64,000 bases of DNA from Limnoperna fortunei (taxonomy: Eukaryota; Mollusca; Bivalvia; Mytilida; Modiolidae): positions 68,965,944-69,029,943 of the forward strand of contig OX104113.1 in NCBI GenBank assembly GCA_944474755.1, read 5' to 3'. Position numbers and translations under genes: made by a program. The notes under the pieces are model-generated. The model searched no databases. It worked only from the letters and a program-made list of their open reading frames with translations, and was not told the DNA's origin. Below, one piece after another: positions 47,601-62,600 of the stretch; position 1 is the first letter of the stretch; each line of letters starts with the position of its first letter.

Positions 47601-50600
47601 CCTGTGACCTGTTAACTAGGGTTAACATAGTTCCAGGTCAGATTTTGCCTGTAAATGTTGTTATTGATTCACTAAACGATCTCCCATGTCAGGATATTCA
47701 GATAAATCTTAAACTTACAACATCAGATGGAAGTAAAGAGTTTTCTCTGAATCTCAGATGTAGAGCATTACAAGAATCATTTCTATTCACCTTCCTTGAC
47801 CATGATGGTTCAGTACAGCATGCAGCAGCTATTCATCCATTAAGTGATTGCAGTGGACTGTCATGTCCTGTAGTCTTGACTCTCCATGGAACCACAGTAC
47901 CACCACAGAACCAAGCAGACAGTTACAAACACATGGTCAATGGAAAGTTTGTGTATGGAGTAGATGGAGCATGGTTATTGGCTCCTACAAGGTAATCTCT
48001 CTAATATTTGTTTGCTAAAACAACTTAGGAGCATTGTTAGGATCTTACTTATTTAGAATTGTAATGACCAGTGCATACAGATAACTTGAATACTGAGGTA
48101 ATAAGTACTTGGTGTATGTAAATTGTAATTCTGGGATTACAGGTACACGTAATGACAACATATTTCTTCTATTGGTGTTGTTCTTTAACTGACAAAATTG
48201 AGTTAACTTGTATAGAGGTGGACGTTAATTACCAATATTGTAAACTATATATGTTGTGATTTTATTGCTTGTTTTTTCAGACATGGTGCCCACAATTGGG
48301 AAGGTCCTGGTGTACTAACAGCCATGACTGCTCTGAAAACACTCTCTCAACTCACATTAGAACAAAGTTGGTTGAGAAGGAAATCTGATCCTTTCAGGGT
48401 TATTTTTGCAGGTTTGTAGTTTTTTTTATTATAACCACTGGGTGGATATAGGGTTATAAGGATGTGCGGCCCGAATGGGTCACTTTTTTACCTCTCCAAA
48501 ATATATGAAAGGGTAGCTTTTTTCATTGAAAAATATATCATTGGGTATAGTTGTAAATTATCTAAATATATCCATGCCTCGATTTTCATCTTGAGCTTGT
48601 TAAGCCTATATAAACCACAGTTATTTTACAAACAAAGTGTTCCATTAACATCACTCGATCACTTTGGTAGTGAATGGAATATTTTGTCAATGGGGATGTG
48701 GAGTAATAAAATATATGAATAGGTTTGATTTAATAATTCAATGTATGATTGGGTCCAGTTTAAAACATCCGAAAATATATGAATAAGGTGGGTATTAAAA
48801 TCTCCGTCTGCAGACCTGTACCTAAAAGTATCCTTAGTTACCCCACTGTGATTATAACATGCTTAATTTTATCTTATTTTCTTTGTTTTTCTTATGTCAA
48901 TGAGAAAATTGTATTCTGATATTTTATTTACATCATGAGATAGCAGATTCAGCATGGAAATAAAGAAAACTCTTGTATACTAAATGTATACTACTATTTT
49001 ATAATTGACTAAAGAAATATCCAAATGTGTTTTGAATACATGTACTTATTAATTGGGCATATTCCATGACCTTTCAAGTATCTTTCAATAGAGTTGTATA
49101 TGTGTGTTCATTAAAATAACTTTTGCTATTACAAATTAAAAAAATAGACTTTGTGATATTTTAGGTCATTCTATGGGAGGCCACGGAGCTCTAAATTTGG
49201 CTACACATTATCCAGACAGAGCTTTAGCATTGATATCCTTGTCTGGTTGGATTAAAAAAGAAGACTATGGTGATAGCAACTTGTTTTTTAGGTAGAATAT
49301 GTTTTGTTTTATTTTGTTACAGTCAACAATTTGTACACTTGACAGTTCCAGAGAATACCTGTATTCTAAACCTTAAAAAGAAAAATAGCAAGGAAATCGA
49401 CTGAACAACATGAACTTTAAGTCACACAAACACATACAACACAAAACAAAAAACACAACAAAAAAAGTATGTAACAGAAATGCAGAACCCATTGGGGCAC
49501 TTAGGTGCACAAGGCCAGTACGCTTTGCCAGTATCTAATTAGATACCTATAAAGTTAACTTACTCATAGTCATATCTAGGAGACATATTTGGCGTTAATA
49601 GACAGGTTGAGATCAGAAACTTGTACTTGTACTGGTACGCCTAGTTACACGTACACGTACACGGGTTTACTTGTAGTTATTTGTGTTGAGATTTTTTTCA
49701 CTTGTACTTGTACGTGTATAAAAGGTGCCAATAAAATCAAAAGTAAAAACTAACCAAAATTAACTTGACTAGATTGGTCAGTCGTTTCTATGAAGCATAT
49801 ATTTTGATTTTTATATTAGCCCCAAATCTGAAAAAATGATAGTCACTTTTATTTTTCAGCTTTTTCATAGGGTTAGAAAATTTCATTTCGTCAGGTTTTA
49901 CATAGACATAACAAATAAAAGTTTTAAATAAAATGATGCAGCATATCCTAAATTTTATCAATATATATAGCACTCAACATCATTAAGAAAGCTGCTTTAT
50001 GCACAGAAAATTACACACGCTAGGCCTACTTGTAAAAAGCTTTCTAGAAGTTGGTGACAAACTTGTACGTCTCACATAATCATGTGACACACAAGCCCCG
50101 ATGACGTAGAAGGAAAAATTACACGTTTCACGTACCAGTACCGGTACAAGTTCCGCATCTCAACCTGTCTAATGTTAATGTGTATAGTTGATTGTCTCTT
50201 AGTAAAAATTTACAAATGGAAATGTCTTGTGTTGTAGTGTAAGCACTGTTAACAACTAAATTTTTAATACAGTGTGGCTTGTTTTATAACGTACTTACTT
50301 GCAGGCATGACATAGCAACAAGTCATGTGGATCCCAGTGTTAAATCTCTCATGGAGGCCTCTGTAACAGAAAATGATGCAGATAGACTTGTTTCCAATTT
50401 ACAGGTATACATTCCTTACTAATTTGTTACATGTCTTAACATGATAATATACTTGCTTTCTAAAGCAAGTTCATCACAAAATTTAGTTTCTACTCAAGCC
50501 AATGCCATCTACATAAATTCTTATGCAAGTAAATTTTGATTTGTTCTAGAACCGTCTTACTGTCTATTGTCAGGACCTTTCTGGTTTCCTAGTTTAAAAT

Positions 50601-53600
50601 ATTCTGAGGCCTTTTGAAATTTGGATTAGTAGTGGTAAAACTCAGTTGTATTTCTAAAATTTGAGATTTTAGTGTCCATCAAGCACTACAATCATATTTC
50701 TATCAAAAGTTTGTTGAAAGAATAATCTTTAATTTTTTTAGGGGCCTCGGTGGCTGAGTGGTTAAGGTAGTTCTACTATTGATCACGTGGTCTGTCAACA
50801 CTGAGATTGTGGGTTCGAATCTAACTGCGGGCAAGATGCACTTTACTTCAATCTTAATTGACAAGGATTGCCAGTTTTCCTACCAAAGGTGAAGGGTTTT
50901 CTCCAGGTACTCTGGCTCCCCCAATAAAAACTGCACAACATGATAAAGCTGAAAAATTGCTTAAAGTGGCATTAAACACCATTCAAACAAACAAACAAAT
51001 AATTTTTGTTAAGACTGCCTGATTTTTTCCTGGGTGTCTACAGTTGAAAAACATGATTGAATTAAAGGCATGCAAGACAAGGTGTATTGCCTAAGAGATA
51101 TTCAGAACATCCAGTTGGTGGTCAAAATGTAAAGTTACAGCATTATTTGTTTCAAAATGAACTGAGATTTTTACTTTTGTAATTTTAGTATATTCCTGTA
51201 TTGATAAGAACTGGACGTAATGACAGAACTGTGCCACCATACTACCTGAGAAGAATGTATAGATTATTGATGGAGATAGGAGCAACAGTTAATTATACAG
51301 AGCTAGAAGGAAAAGAACATTGGTGGTGGGATACAAAGTAGGAGACCGTTTTTCCATACATTGTCAGTTCTCATAAAAGAATGATCTCATAAACAATCTT
51401 TTTAACTTCTAAGATTTAGTTTTACAAACCATGTTTATAAATCTGGCATTTTTATTATGAAAGTTAAGAAAACTTAGAAAAATGTGTAAGAAATCATTTA
51501 AAGAAGATAAGATCAATTTGTCTTCTGTATTTTGTCTTCTTTAAGTTGGAATGTATAGATTTTTCTGTTAATTTGTTCATATGGTAGCTGTGGAATGAGG
51601 AATTATAAAAATCTTGTTTTTTAAGCATTCAGGTTTAAATCAAACGGAACAATGTTATAGTATTTATTTGATTTATTTGCTGGTCCAAACCTTATATGAA
51701 CAGAGGCATTATTTTTTTTCAGAGAAACAAATGATGGTGGAGTTGTTCATGACAAACAGATCAGAGATTTTACTGCTAAGGTTTTAGAAGAGAACACCGA
51801 ATTTTGTCAGGAAGAAGGTTGCCAAACACAGGATAAAAATAAATACATGAACCCAACAAAATCTGGCTTTACATATAGTTGTATAAATCCAGCATTTGGA
51901 GAAGGCTCACAAGGCTTTCAAGTTATTCAGCAGATAACTCCATTTAGACTTAGTAAAATAGAGGTATATATAATGTTTCTAAGAATAATTTTTCAGCTTC
52001 TTAATTATTCTTCACAATATATACTACCATTTAATCTCCTTATGATATTTTCTTAGTATTTTATCTTAACATTCCTATGACAAAATCTTTAATTAAAATT
52101 AAAAAAAAAAAAATTTGACCTAAATTTAAAGTTATGACATCATTTGTCTGACCTTGTTTCGAAGTTTTTAGATTATATGTTATTTGATATATATTTTTCT
52201 GATGGGACCACCCCTTAATTGCGAATAGCGACTACTTTTTTTTGACACAACAACATAAAATTCCGCTAACAAACAACCATTTTCAATGATCGAATGTTTA
52301 TTATACCCCCTGCAAACTTGTTTGTGGGTTATATAGGAATCACCCTGTCTGTCCACATCCCTTGTAAGCGCTTCTCCTCCTAAACTGCTTGACACATTTT
52401 GATGAAACTTTACATGAAGGAAGTAGATGTGCAAGAAGAATTTTCGTTGCTGTCGGATATTATTCAGGGGAGATAATTGAACTTCAAGCGAAGCGGGGAT
52501 ATCCCTTTGTGAGCGTGCTCACAGTCCACACTTGTTTAGGAAGTCAGAGATTTGCATTTTTATTTGTAAACCAGTTTAACAATCGGTCTTATCACGTTAA
52601 AGAAAGGTTATTACATTACGCTGGAATAAAAAATAAAACTGATAAGATAAAATAAAAGGTGAAAGCAATTATGATAATCCTGAAGTCTGATTGACAGAAA
52701 TCTGGTTTATTATTAAAAATAACACTGAGATTATTCAAGAAATATAGAGGATTGTACCTAAGGTAAAGTAGATCGCCAAAAAGTTGTCAAAAGATCGCCA
52801 AGGACCTTAACAAACTGGCAACTGAGAAAAATCTGAATATCTGTAAACTAAACGTAATATTAATGAACGACAAATTAGAACATGGGCAGATAATGGAATT
52901 GAATGCAAATAAAACAGAACAGCAAAATTAACTGTTAAGCCTAAAGGAGACTTGAAACTATTATGACACCCTTTTTTAAATTTTAACAGATAATAACCAC
53001 ATGACGTTTTTTATTCATAGTTTTTTATAAAATATATAAATATTAATTTTTGTGATTCTTGATCACTTCAAATTTCTTGCCTCCAATCAACCAGCAAAGC
53101 TGTCTAAACTGTATCTCCTCAAGAGAGACCACACCCATTTTAAGACCTCTTTCATGACTCAGATGTGAACTATACATTTATAAATTCATTCAGCACTGTA
53201 ATTCTACACTCTTTGTTCAAGTGTTTCTAGGTTCTGAGTCTTGAAATAAAATATTTATAGATATTATCTGTCTCTCTGATACACTTGCAAGCCATTATAG
53301 TATGTCTATATTTAGTCTCCAGAACTGTTTGTTTGAATGTCGTTTTAACACCAGCTATGTCATGACATTCAGTTTTTATTGGGGAGGATGCCTGAGTACC
53401 CGGAGAAAACCCCGACCTTCAGTAGGAAAACTGGCAATCCTTGTCAATTAAGATTGGAGTCGAGCGAACCCGCAATCTCAGTGTTGACAGACCACATGAT
53501 CAATAGTAGACAAACTACCTTAACCACTCGGCCAACGAAAGCCCCGTCACCAGAACTGAGTTTTGTGACATTCCAAATGTAAACTGTATATACTTATGTG

Positions 53601-56600
53601 AATTTTTTCATGGCATCATTTACTATTGATACTGTTAGATGTTCATTCAACCACAGATGTTATTTCTAAAAATAAAAAAAAATTGTCTCATTTCAATCAA
53701 TTGAGTTAGTTTTCATTAAAATGTTGAACATAATGTATTTGAATATTTGCTGGCTTTTAATGATTGCATATACAATTGATGTTAGCAAATTGTCAAATAC
53801 AGTACATTTATCTTCTAATTATTTAAGGATTAACTACAAAAAATATTTTCTCCATCGTGGAACAAAATTTCCATTTTGCACATTGTATAATCAAACAATA
53901 GAATAATCTCAACAATTTTATTTTTGTAACTGGACATTTTTGAAAAAAGAGATCAGCACAAAAACAGTTAGTTTCCTGTGGAGTAATATATGACGTCAAA
54001 TGGTGCATGTCTCCATGACGATCAAATTTGTTTTCCATCCTCTGATAGAAAATATTTTCCATCCAATCAAAAGTCAGTATTCTCGCAAAATTTATTTATA
54101 AGTAAGTATAAAAAAATTAAGTATGCAAATGAAAAAACAGGAAGAACTTAGAAACTTGCTTAAGGTATGAGATTTTGTGTTTAGCACTGTCTCTAAAATG
54201 AAATGTGCAGACAGAATCTTGATTTGTAAAGATAAAACTCATATTGCACTAAATTAATAAATTAACCTCTTAATAGTATATGCATTGTCAGAGTAAGTAC
54301 ATGATCAAGATATTAAGAACATGTACTTAATTATCCTTTTTTAGGGTATTTTTAGTGATGATGTTCTGTCTGTCAATACAACAAATGTGCTTCAATTTTC
54401 ATTCAGAAGTACAAAAAGTAAACTATGGACACACCTGCCAAAGACTTTTCAGGTAACTGCTATCATTGTTAATAGAATAGCTAGTTGGTATGTTGGTTAA
54501 ACAGATTTTAAAATGATCTATTGAATGGATACTTTGCAAACAAATGGATTATTTAATCTAATTTTTACTTAACACTGTATCTTATTACGTCACAAGATAA
54601 AATGTTGTGGTAAATACTGTTAATATGGCAGCACCCATATACAAAATTTTTCCACCTTTAATTCACTCTAGAAGCATAATGGTTGAGGATATAATAAAAC
54701 ATCATATGGCAAATGTTTCTTTTTATATGAAGAATAGAATATCCAATTTTCATTTTTTTTTTTGGTGAAGTTTCCGTTCAAACATTGCCTTGAATGGCTT
54801 ACACACTAAGACTATTTTAAGAAAGTTTGATTCTCACCATTATCCCTTTTATAGTTACTTTACTTACAGAACTCTGCAGCTAAGTATTTTTATATTAAGG
54901 TATATAATTGTTATTTGTACATGCACAACTTTTGATTGTATTTCAACATAAGATTTAATGTTGAAATACATCAAATGTTGTGCATAATTAAACTGACATT
55001 CTATGACGTCCTTCAAACACTTTGGAAACAAACCTCTATTTAAATATTCAACAAAATATGACTGTTCCTGCCATTTCAAAAATCACACCCTTGTGTGCTG
55101 ATATTTTTGCTTGCCTTTTTTTATTTTTCCTTATAGTACCATTGTATTACGAAAATCCAATAGAAAAATATTTTCTATGATAACACGTCCATATTTTATA
55201 CCAGCATTTATTGTTTACATGTCAAAAATCGTCTTTTGCCACTTTGTTTTTTCAATAGACCTTGCGTTGTTTACATTAATGTTCAATGTTATTCCGACAA
55301 CCGCAAGACTTTTCCCTCCTCTATCGCAAACAAATTTACTGTTTCAAAATGAAAACACAACAAAATTTCTCAAAATGCTGATTAACTGTGGAAAATAATT
55401 GTTGTTTTAAATTTGCATCATTTTGGATCTACAACAGGAACATAAGCTCAACCAATTGTGGTAAGCAGTTTTTATCCCGCAAACACATCAACACAGTCAT
55501 AGACACAGTGACATAAGGAGGCATTCAATTTTGCCATTCTATGTTCTGATTGTTAAATTTTTTTAATGTTAATAGATATGTTAGTTTATATTTCTTTCTT
55601 TTTTTCTACCAAGTTTTCAACGAGAAAAAAAAATTTGTAACAAGGGAGGATCTCTGAAATTGGAACAGCCAAAATAAACCTTTTACCTATGTAGTCATGA
55701 AATGTAAAATTCCATATTTTCATATCAGAATCGAAATAATTCATGGCTGCCCCAATTTTATGGATTATTTAAATATGGGTAGCATTATATTCATGATATT
55801 TTACCACATATTTAAATAATCCATAAAATTGGGGCAGCCATGAATTATTCTTAAATAATAAATATAAATTCGCGAAATTTGATTAAATCTTTAGACATTA
55901 TACCGGTATACATAATACAAACTGTAATGAAGGTATTGCATAACGTACAATATAACTAAAAAAATGGTCTTTTCGTTCTTAAAATCTATCAACTTTTAGA
56001 ATGCAAATAAACTTGATAATTTTTACTTGCCATGCATACCAGTACACATTTTTATTGAACAATTTAATACAGCGAAACCTGTCTAAACAAAAGATAACAT
56101 GTATCTGTGAGGTACATTTTGTTAACTGTGGATAGGAGTGCATTACTACTGATTTCAATAGCAGTGGCTTATGCACAGTATAATTTGATCAGTGTAGTTA
56201 TTATGGCTCAAAAACTTAACAAAACATTTCTTATTTGATTCAGTTTTTTAATTGTGGGTAAGGAAAGCATTGATATATATCATACATTAAGTTGAAATAT
56301 AATTTGTTTGTACACTACTCTAGTAAATATTGTCCTGAATATAGCTTAAATACTGCTTGCTGGATGTAAAGCAAACATCCAATCAATTAACTAAATGATT
56401 TCAAACTTAATTTATAGGTTGATGATTCTCCAATTTCCTACAACAAAGATGAATCTATAACATACATATGTAAAGATAAAGGTATAGTCGTTATATTTTT
56501 TCAGCTGCTCTTATACAAGCATTAGAAATCCCTTGTATTATTTTACCAGAACAACAGGAATATACTGGCCAATAAACTAATTTGTCAGAAATTCCAAATA

Positions 56601-59600
56601 CTGGTAATTAGTCCCATACTGAAGGGGACTATAGGTTTGCAAACCAACCATTAGTCCTTCTGTCAGTCTATCAGTCCATTTCTCACACATATATGTGGTA
56701 TGTGAGTCAACTGTTATGAGTTGCAGATCAGGTTTTAATATTGCTCCAGTCCAATGATTTTTGACAAAATTATGGCCCTTGGACAAGAAAATTTCTTAAA
56801 AATAACAATTGTCCCGACTTTTTTCTAAATGCTTGCAGATATTGAAATAATATTTAGTGTCTGAGTCAACCATCATGAGTTATGGATCAAGTTTAAATGT
56901 CATTCCAGTCTAGTGATTTTTGATGAAATTATGGCCCATGGACAATTTTATTCCTCTGTTAGGGACTTAGAATTGCAATACATGTACTTTCCATACTTGT
57001 TCAGTGATATTTGAATAATATATATCCATTATAAAAGTGAATTAAGCCATTATTTATTTTTATTTATAGAGACCAACATGACAACTGTACACAGATTACT
57101 TGTTAAAAATTAATCTTCATTTATGATTTTTAATATGTATTTTAATATGTACATTTTTGGTAATTACAGATTTTGATTTTAAATCCTTTTTTATTACAGA
57201 TGGTTGGCAAGTTTGTAAAAAAGAAATTGGAACTTTAAACAGAGGACCCTCATCTTATGGTCCAGCAAGAAGAATTGCAGAAAACAAGTTTTATATAGTT
57301 GTTGGTAGGTTGTCTTACAGAATGTGTCCTGTTAGCACCACTCTTCATACCGTAAATCGGGTTATTTTGGTTGTAGTTTAATTTTGGCTTTTTTGGCGCT
57401 TTCGGTGAAAGAGCCAAAATTAAATACACCAAAATAAAGCATGCACCAATATTTGACATGGCAAAATAGCTGACCTGATAGACAATATCGTAAAGTCTAT
57501 GGCTTAAAATATCGGCAATAAACAAGTGTGTGTAAAGGAAAATTACAGGTATACATTTGTATGCATATTTCCTTATTTTCTTATAAAACTGTTAAGAAAA
57601 CACAATGTGTGAATTTCTATTCATACATAATTATGTCCGGCTTATCATTTACTAATTAGACTCTGTTATTGATAAGAAAAATAACACCCCCATCGTCATT
57701 CAGTCAAGATATAATGCTGGAATACAAAAAGATTTAAAATGATTGTTAATTACTGACAAAAGGACAATAATTAACATTTGGTCTATACGATATGTGTGGT
57801 AATAAATTAATGTCATAAAATTTAATGAACACAGTTTAAGCGTCGGGTTGGATCTCAAAGTGGATAGAAGCCTACGCCACAAATTATATACCAATTATAT
57901 ATATTAATCTTTCTCACTACTGCGATTTAAAGAGAGCAAATATCGAAGGTGCCAAAATTTAACATCAATTGGATGAAACACCAAAATTAAACACACCAAA
58001 ATAAAACACACGGCTTATGAGAGAAAAACACCAAAATATCACGACGCCAAAATAACCCCATTTACGGTCACATTGTTAACTATTTCAATGTAAGGAAGTT
58101 AGGTGACCACGTCTTAAAGACAAATCCTACTATTGTGTCTGGGCATTTTGCTTTTTTAACTTAATTGTTTTGTGTTTCTTTAATGATGTCATCGTTGTCA
58201 AAATTCTACAAAATTTTTATTTCCCTAATGTTAGAAAGGTCAGTTTATATGTTGAAAAATAAAACAGAGGAACAAAGACTTGAAAAATTCAGAAGAACAC
58301 TTATTAGTCACTGGGTAACAGCAAACATACACTCAAAAGAATTATTGTGATTCGATTCTGCACTACAAATCTAGAGAAGATATTGAAATTGTATGGAGAA
58401 AAAGGAACTCATTTCTTCAAAACAATTTGGAGAGTGACAGCCTCTAACTTCTGTGAAATGGTTTTATTACCATATGTCACTTTTTTGTGATCTGTGATTT
58501 TGTATATTCCACGTCCCCAACAAAAAGGGTGGGTACATATTTATATCCAGACAAGATCAAAACTTATGATTTTTAAAAAAGATATTAACATAGGTTTTTG
58601 GCCGGATTTCACAGAGTGAAAATCAGGGTTATAGTATGGTGAATGTTAGGCGGGCGAGCGGGGAAAAAATTTTTGTAACAGTTTTCTCGGCTTCTACTAA
58701 AGGGATTGATTTCAGATTTAGTGCACAGCTTTCGCATGATGAGTTGTACAGTGCCTCCCCTTTCCAGGTCAGTCAGTTATCTACTTCCTGTTTTCCAAGC
58801 CAACTTAGACTGTTTCAAGGGTCAAAAAAGGAAAAATTTTCATGAGTTTTCTTGGCTTCTAATAAAGGGATTGATTTCAAATTTGGTGCACAGCTTTGGC
58901 ATGATGAGTTGTACCATGCCTCCCCATTTCCAGGTCAGTCAGTTATCTACTTCCTATTTTCCAAGCCAACAGACTGTTTCAAAATAGGAAATATTTTCGT
59001 AACAGTTTTCTCAGCAACTACTTATCACATTCTCTTGAAATTTGGTATGCAGCACCAGCGTGTGATTTGATTTCAATTCTGTCGCTCAACTACTTCCTGT
59101 TAACTGACTTAGTGAACTTTTATTGAAATCCGGCCATTACTGTCTTTGATCGATTTTTTTTCTATATATTCCAACAGGTCACCATAGGTGAAATAACATA
59201 TAATCGGTACCTTCTGAACAGATAATTAAGATGAAACATAACTTTAGAATAACTTCGTGACCACTTTTCAGGAAGGTTGAGTAGCAAACTTTCCCCTTGC
59301 TAATGCTCAAATACATAGAAACTACTGCGGACAGGCGTGTAATAATAACCTTACTCTCGTAAAATATGGTCACATTGGAGGAATCTATCAATTACATTAA
59401 TCGGTACCCCGCATTTATCTTGAACAACTTTACTAAACATGTGCTTTCATATTATGTCTCATTTATTGTATAACTGATAACTAATTTTACGATTTATTCT
59501 AACAATCCATGTTCATCCACGAGAGACAAACTAGTTACGCTTTTTTGTTTTTGGAAAGCAATGCGATATTTGGTAATTCTAGCGATAGCTGTTCACTGAA

Positions 59601-62600
59601 ATTGTGCACTCCAACAAAGGTAGTACTGTCAGTGGCAAGGGTGTATAATATTTGATCACGTTGTTATGAAGTGATTTAATGATTTTATTTGTCCGATCGT
59701 GTGGTCGTCGTTTCAGGCGGTTTTGCAGTCTAATTCTTTACGAGTGTATTCAAATGAAAATCAACACAAAAGTGAGTGTTTTGTTGATGCACAGATTTGG
59801 AAAACTGCCACAGAGGCACCATCTTTAAAAATTGTTAAGGTTGAGAGAACAGCATTTAGAAGTTTCATTAATAAAATACAGTAGTTAAATTAAAAATAAC
59901 ACTTTCTAACTAATATAATTTATTGAAAAAGATATTTTGGTGTTTGTGACACAAGAATAATAAATTGAGTATTAGACATAGGTAATTAAAATGCTCCAGT
60001 TATCCATGGCACTCACCATGTCGCTACATTATTCCATAGTAAAAGCTGACACAATTTAATAGTTGGTAATGCTGAACCATTAATTTTGCTTGTTACACGA
60101 GTCGAATTGGGTCCCCATCCATCGTAACAAGCCATGAGGTTGTTTGTTTGTTAATATCACAAACATAAAAAAACATACCAATTTTCAATATGTTTACTTC
60201 ACGAAAATTGATGTTGTTTCAGACGATGTTGCATTTTTATGCTTTAAGTATTTACTTAAATGAAACTCAAAACGATTTTTTCTTTGTTTTATGTGTTCCT
60301 TAAAACAAGGGAAAGGTGTGATCAAGTCAGCATATTTTGGCAGAAGTTTTTGAGTGACAAATAAAACTCTTTAGCCCATATGGTCGAGCTTATGTTCCTT
60401 TGAAGATCCAAAAGGTGCAAATTGAAATCAGCAATGAATTTTTGTACTTTTGTTCAGCGTTTGAAATGCTGTTTTTTTAATTTGATAGGGCAATTTTCCA
60501 AGGAAAATTTTAACCTAAATTAGAACGGAAGTGTAACTAGAAGCTTAAGCAACTTGCCACAAGTCTCTTTGAATTGTTTTGCTATTAGAGAGATACATCT
60601 TTATATGAACATTTCTAATACTATCGACTTCGATAAAATTCAAACGGACTTGTGGCAAGTCTAGATTATTGTCTGTATGAAACCCTTCGGGTAATGTTGA
60701 TTGTGGTCTAGTAGTGAATACCATAGAACGTCCCCAAAGCTGGCAATCTTTGGTAAACAGCGTAAGACCCTTGTTTACAACAAAAAGTGTCGGATTCTGT
60801 TGCAAAAGTCAAGTACATGTAAACAACAAGGGCATATAAGGAATAAGTACAGTGGAAATTTTTTTATTGGATTTTCGTTAAAAAAAGTTACAATAGCGCA
60901 ATATTGAATATTAATTTTTTTAAATGCATGCCAAAAAGCACTCCACCTGATTGTGTCTTAATATAAAATATTAACACTTTGTTTAAATTTAAAACTGAAA
61001 GTAGTTTACATGCATTCTGATTATAGAGATATATGTTGCCTCATGAAGTCCTAAAATATTTTTCTGTTTGTTTGAATCACAGGACCTATACAAATTGATT
61101 TGTAGACATATGCTTTTGAATGATACTGGATTAATTTTGTTATAGTGTGTGTGGAACACATTCCACACACACTATAACAAAATCGACCCACTATCATTCG
61201 AAAGCGCATGTAAATCGATTTGTACAGATCCCTGTGTTTGAATGGTGTTTAATGCCACTTTCAGCAATTTTTCAACTATATTTGGGCGTCCTGTTTTTAT
61301 TGGAGAAAGAAGCCAGATTGTAAGAAGCTTTTAATAATTTTCAATCAAGTTAGAAGTTGAGCACAGCCTGGCAGCGGTAAGATTTATCAAGTGCTGACAG
61401 GCATGCTATCAATAGTAGATGAATACTGCCTTAACCACTCAGCCACAGAAGCCATTGAGTATTACAGAAAAGAAATTATTTTAGATTTGAATCTTTTAGA
61501 ATCTTATGTCATCACACAGCAATTTTGTCTTTTTTAAAAATATATTTATTGATTATGATAAAAACACCTTTAATTGTATTGTTGCATAATTCTCTAGATA
61601 TATTTATATAGAATTTAGAGTTAAACACCACTGATGAGTCTTGAATAGACCAAACGCGCGTCTGGCATAATGAATTGTCACCTTGGGTAGTTTTGATAAT
61701 GTTTTGTTGGAATATTTGAGCAAATCCAAGTAACAGTAATGTAAAATGTATCATGACTACAGTTTATATTTCAAAATTTCTTAATACTAGCATTGCTGTA
61801 TGCTGTTGGAGTTAAGTGGAAAGCAGAATTCAGATTACCTCCCTTATATATACAGGCAGTTATATTTACAATGTATAGTATTTACTAAATCTAATTGTCT
61901 CCTATAGAGAAATAAGTAAGAATATATCCAATAAACTAAACACAAGACTCGCTATTAACCTCTCAAAGGGAGGGCAACAAATCACTGAAAATAGTGGGAT
62001 TTAACTTTATCAGTAGATAAAATGGGATCAGATGGTAATGTACATATACTGTCTGTGGTTATTTTAAAGATTTTCTTGGCTAAACTGTGTGGTGGTAATA
62101 TTCATGACAGACACATATCTCATTTGCATTATTAACCTTGAAACTGTGCATTTCTGTGTTATTTTTGCTTTTATGCTATGATTGAAAAATAAGTGAAATT
62201 ATCAATGTTTACAGTTTATTTATATAGCTTACAAAAACTTAACATTATACATTTGTTCAGTTTCTGTAGTTGTCATTGACAATCTGTCAGGGATTTGTAT
62301 ATACAATGAATTTGTATAATTGTAGGTACAACAGGTGATACAGAAACAGTTTTCTACATTCAACAGTTTGCTGTCTACATAGCTAACTTATTCTTTCTCA
62401 CATCCGATACACCAGCAGTGATAATAAAAGATCAAGATTTAGAAGATACAGAAATAGGTTGTATTCATCATACATACTAAGAAATTAATATTAAAGGCTT
62501 ATATATCATATACAGTACCTAGGGAAGGCAGTCTACAACTTGGGTGATCACCCATAGAAACAATATGGTTCACATTGTAGGGTGACTTGGGCAAAGAAGT

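Noticed and set aside
52308..52655. 88-residue ORF at 52389 as a gene
   Set aside because: The frame lies across a dispersed repeat and has no start context, splice partner or domain.
55085..60840. Long inverted similarity between about 55420-55445 and 60380-60420 (ggaacataagctc blocks)
   Set aside because: Only short blocks could be matched by eye; not enough to claim a single element spanning 5 kb.
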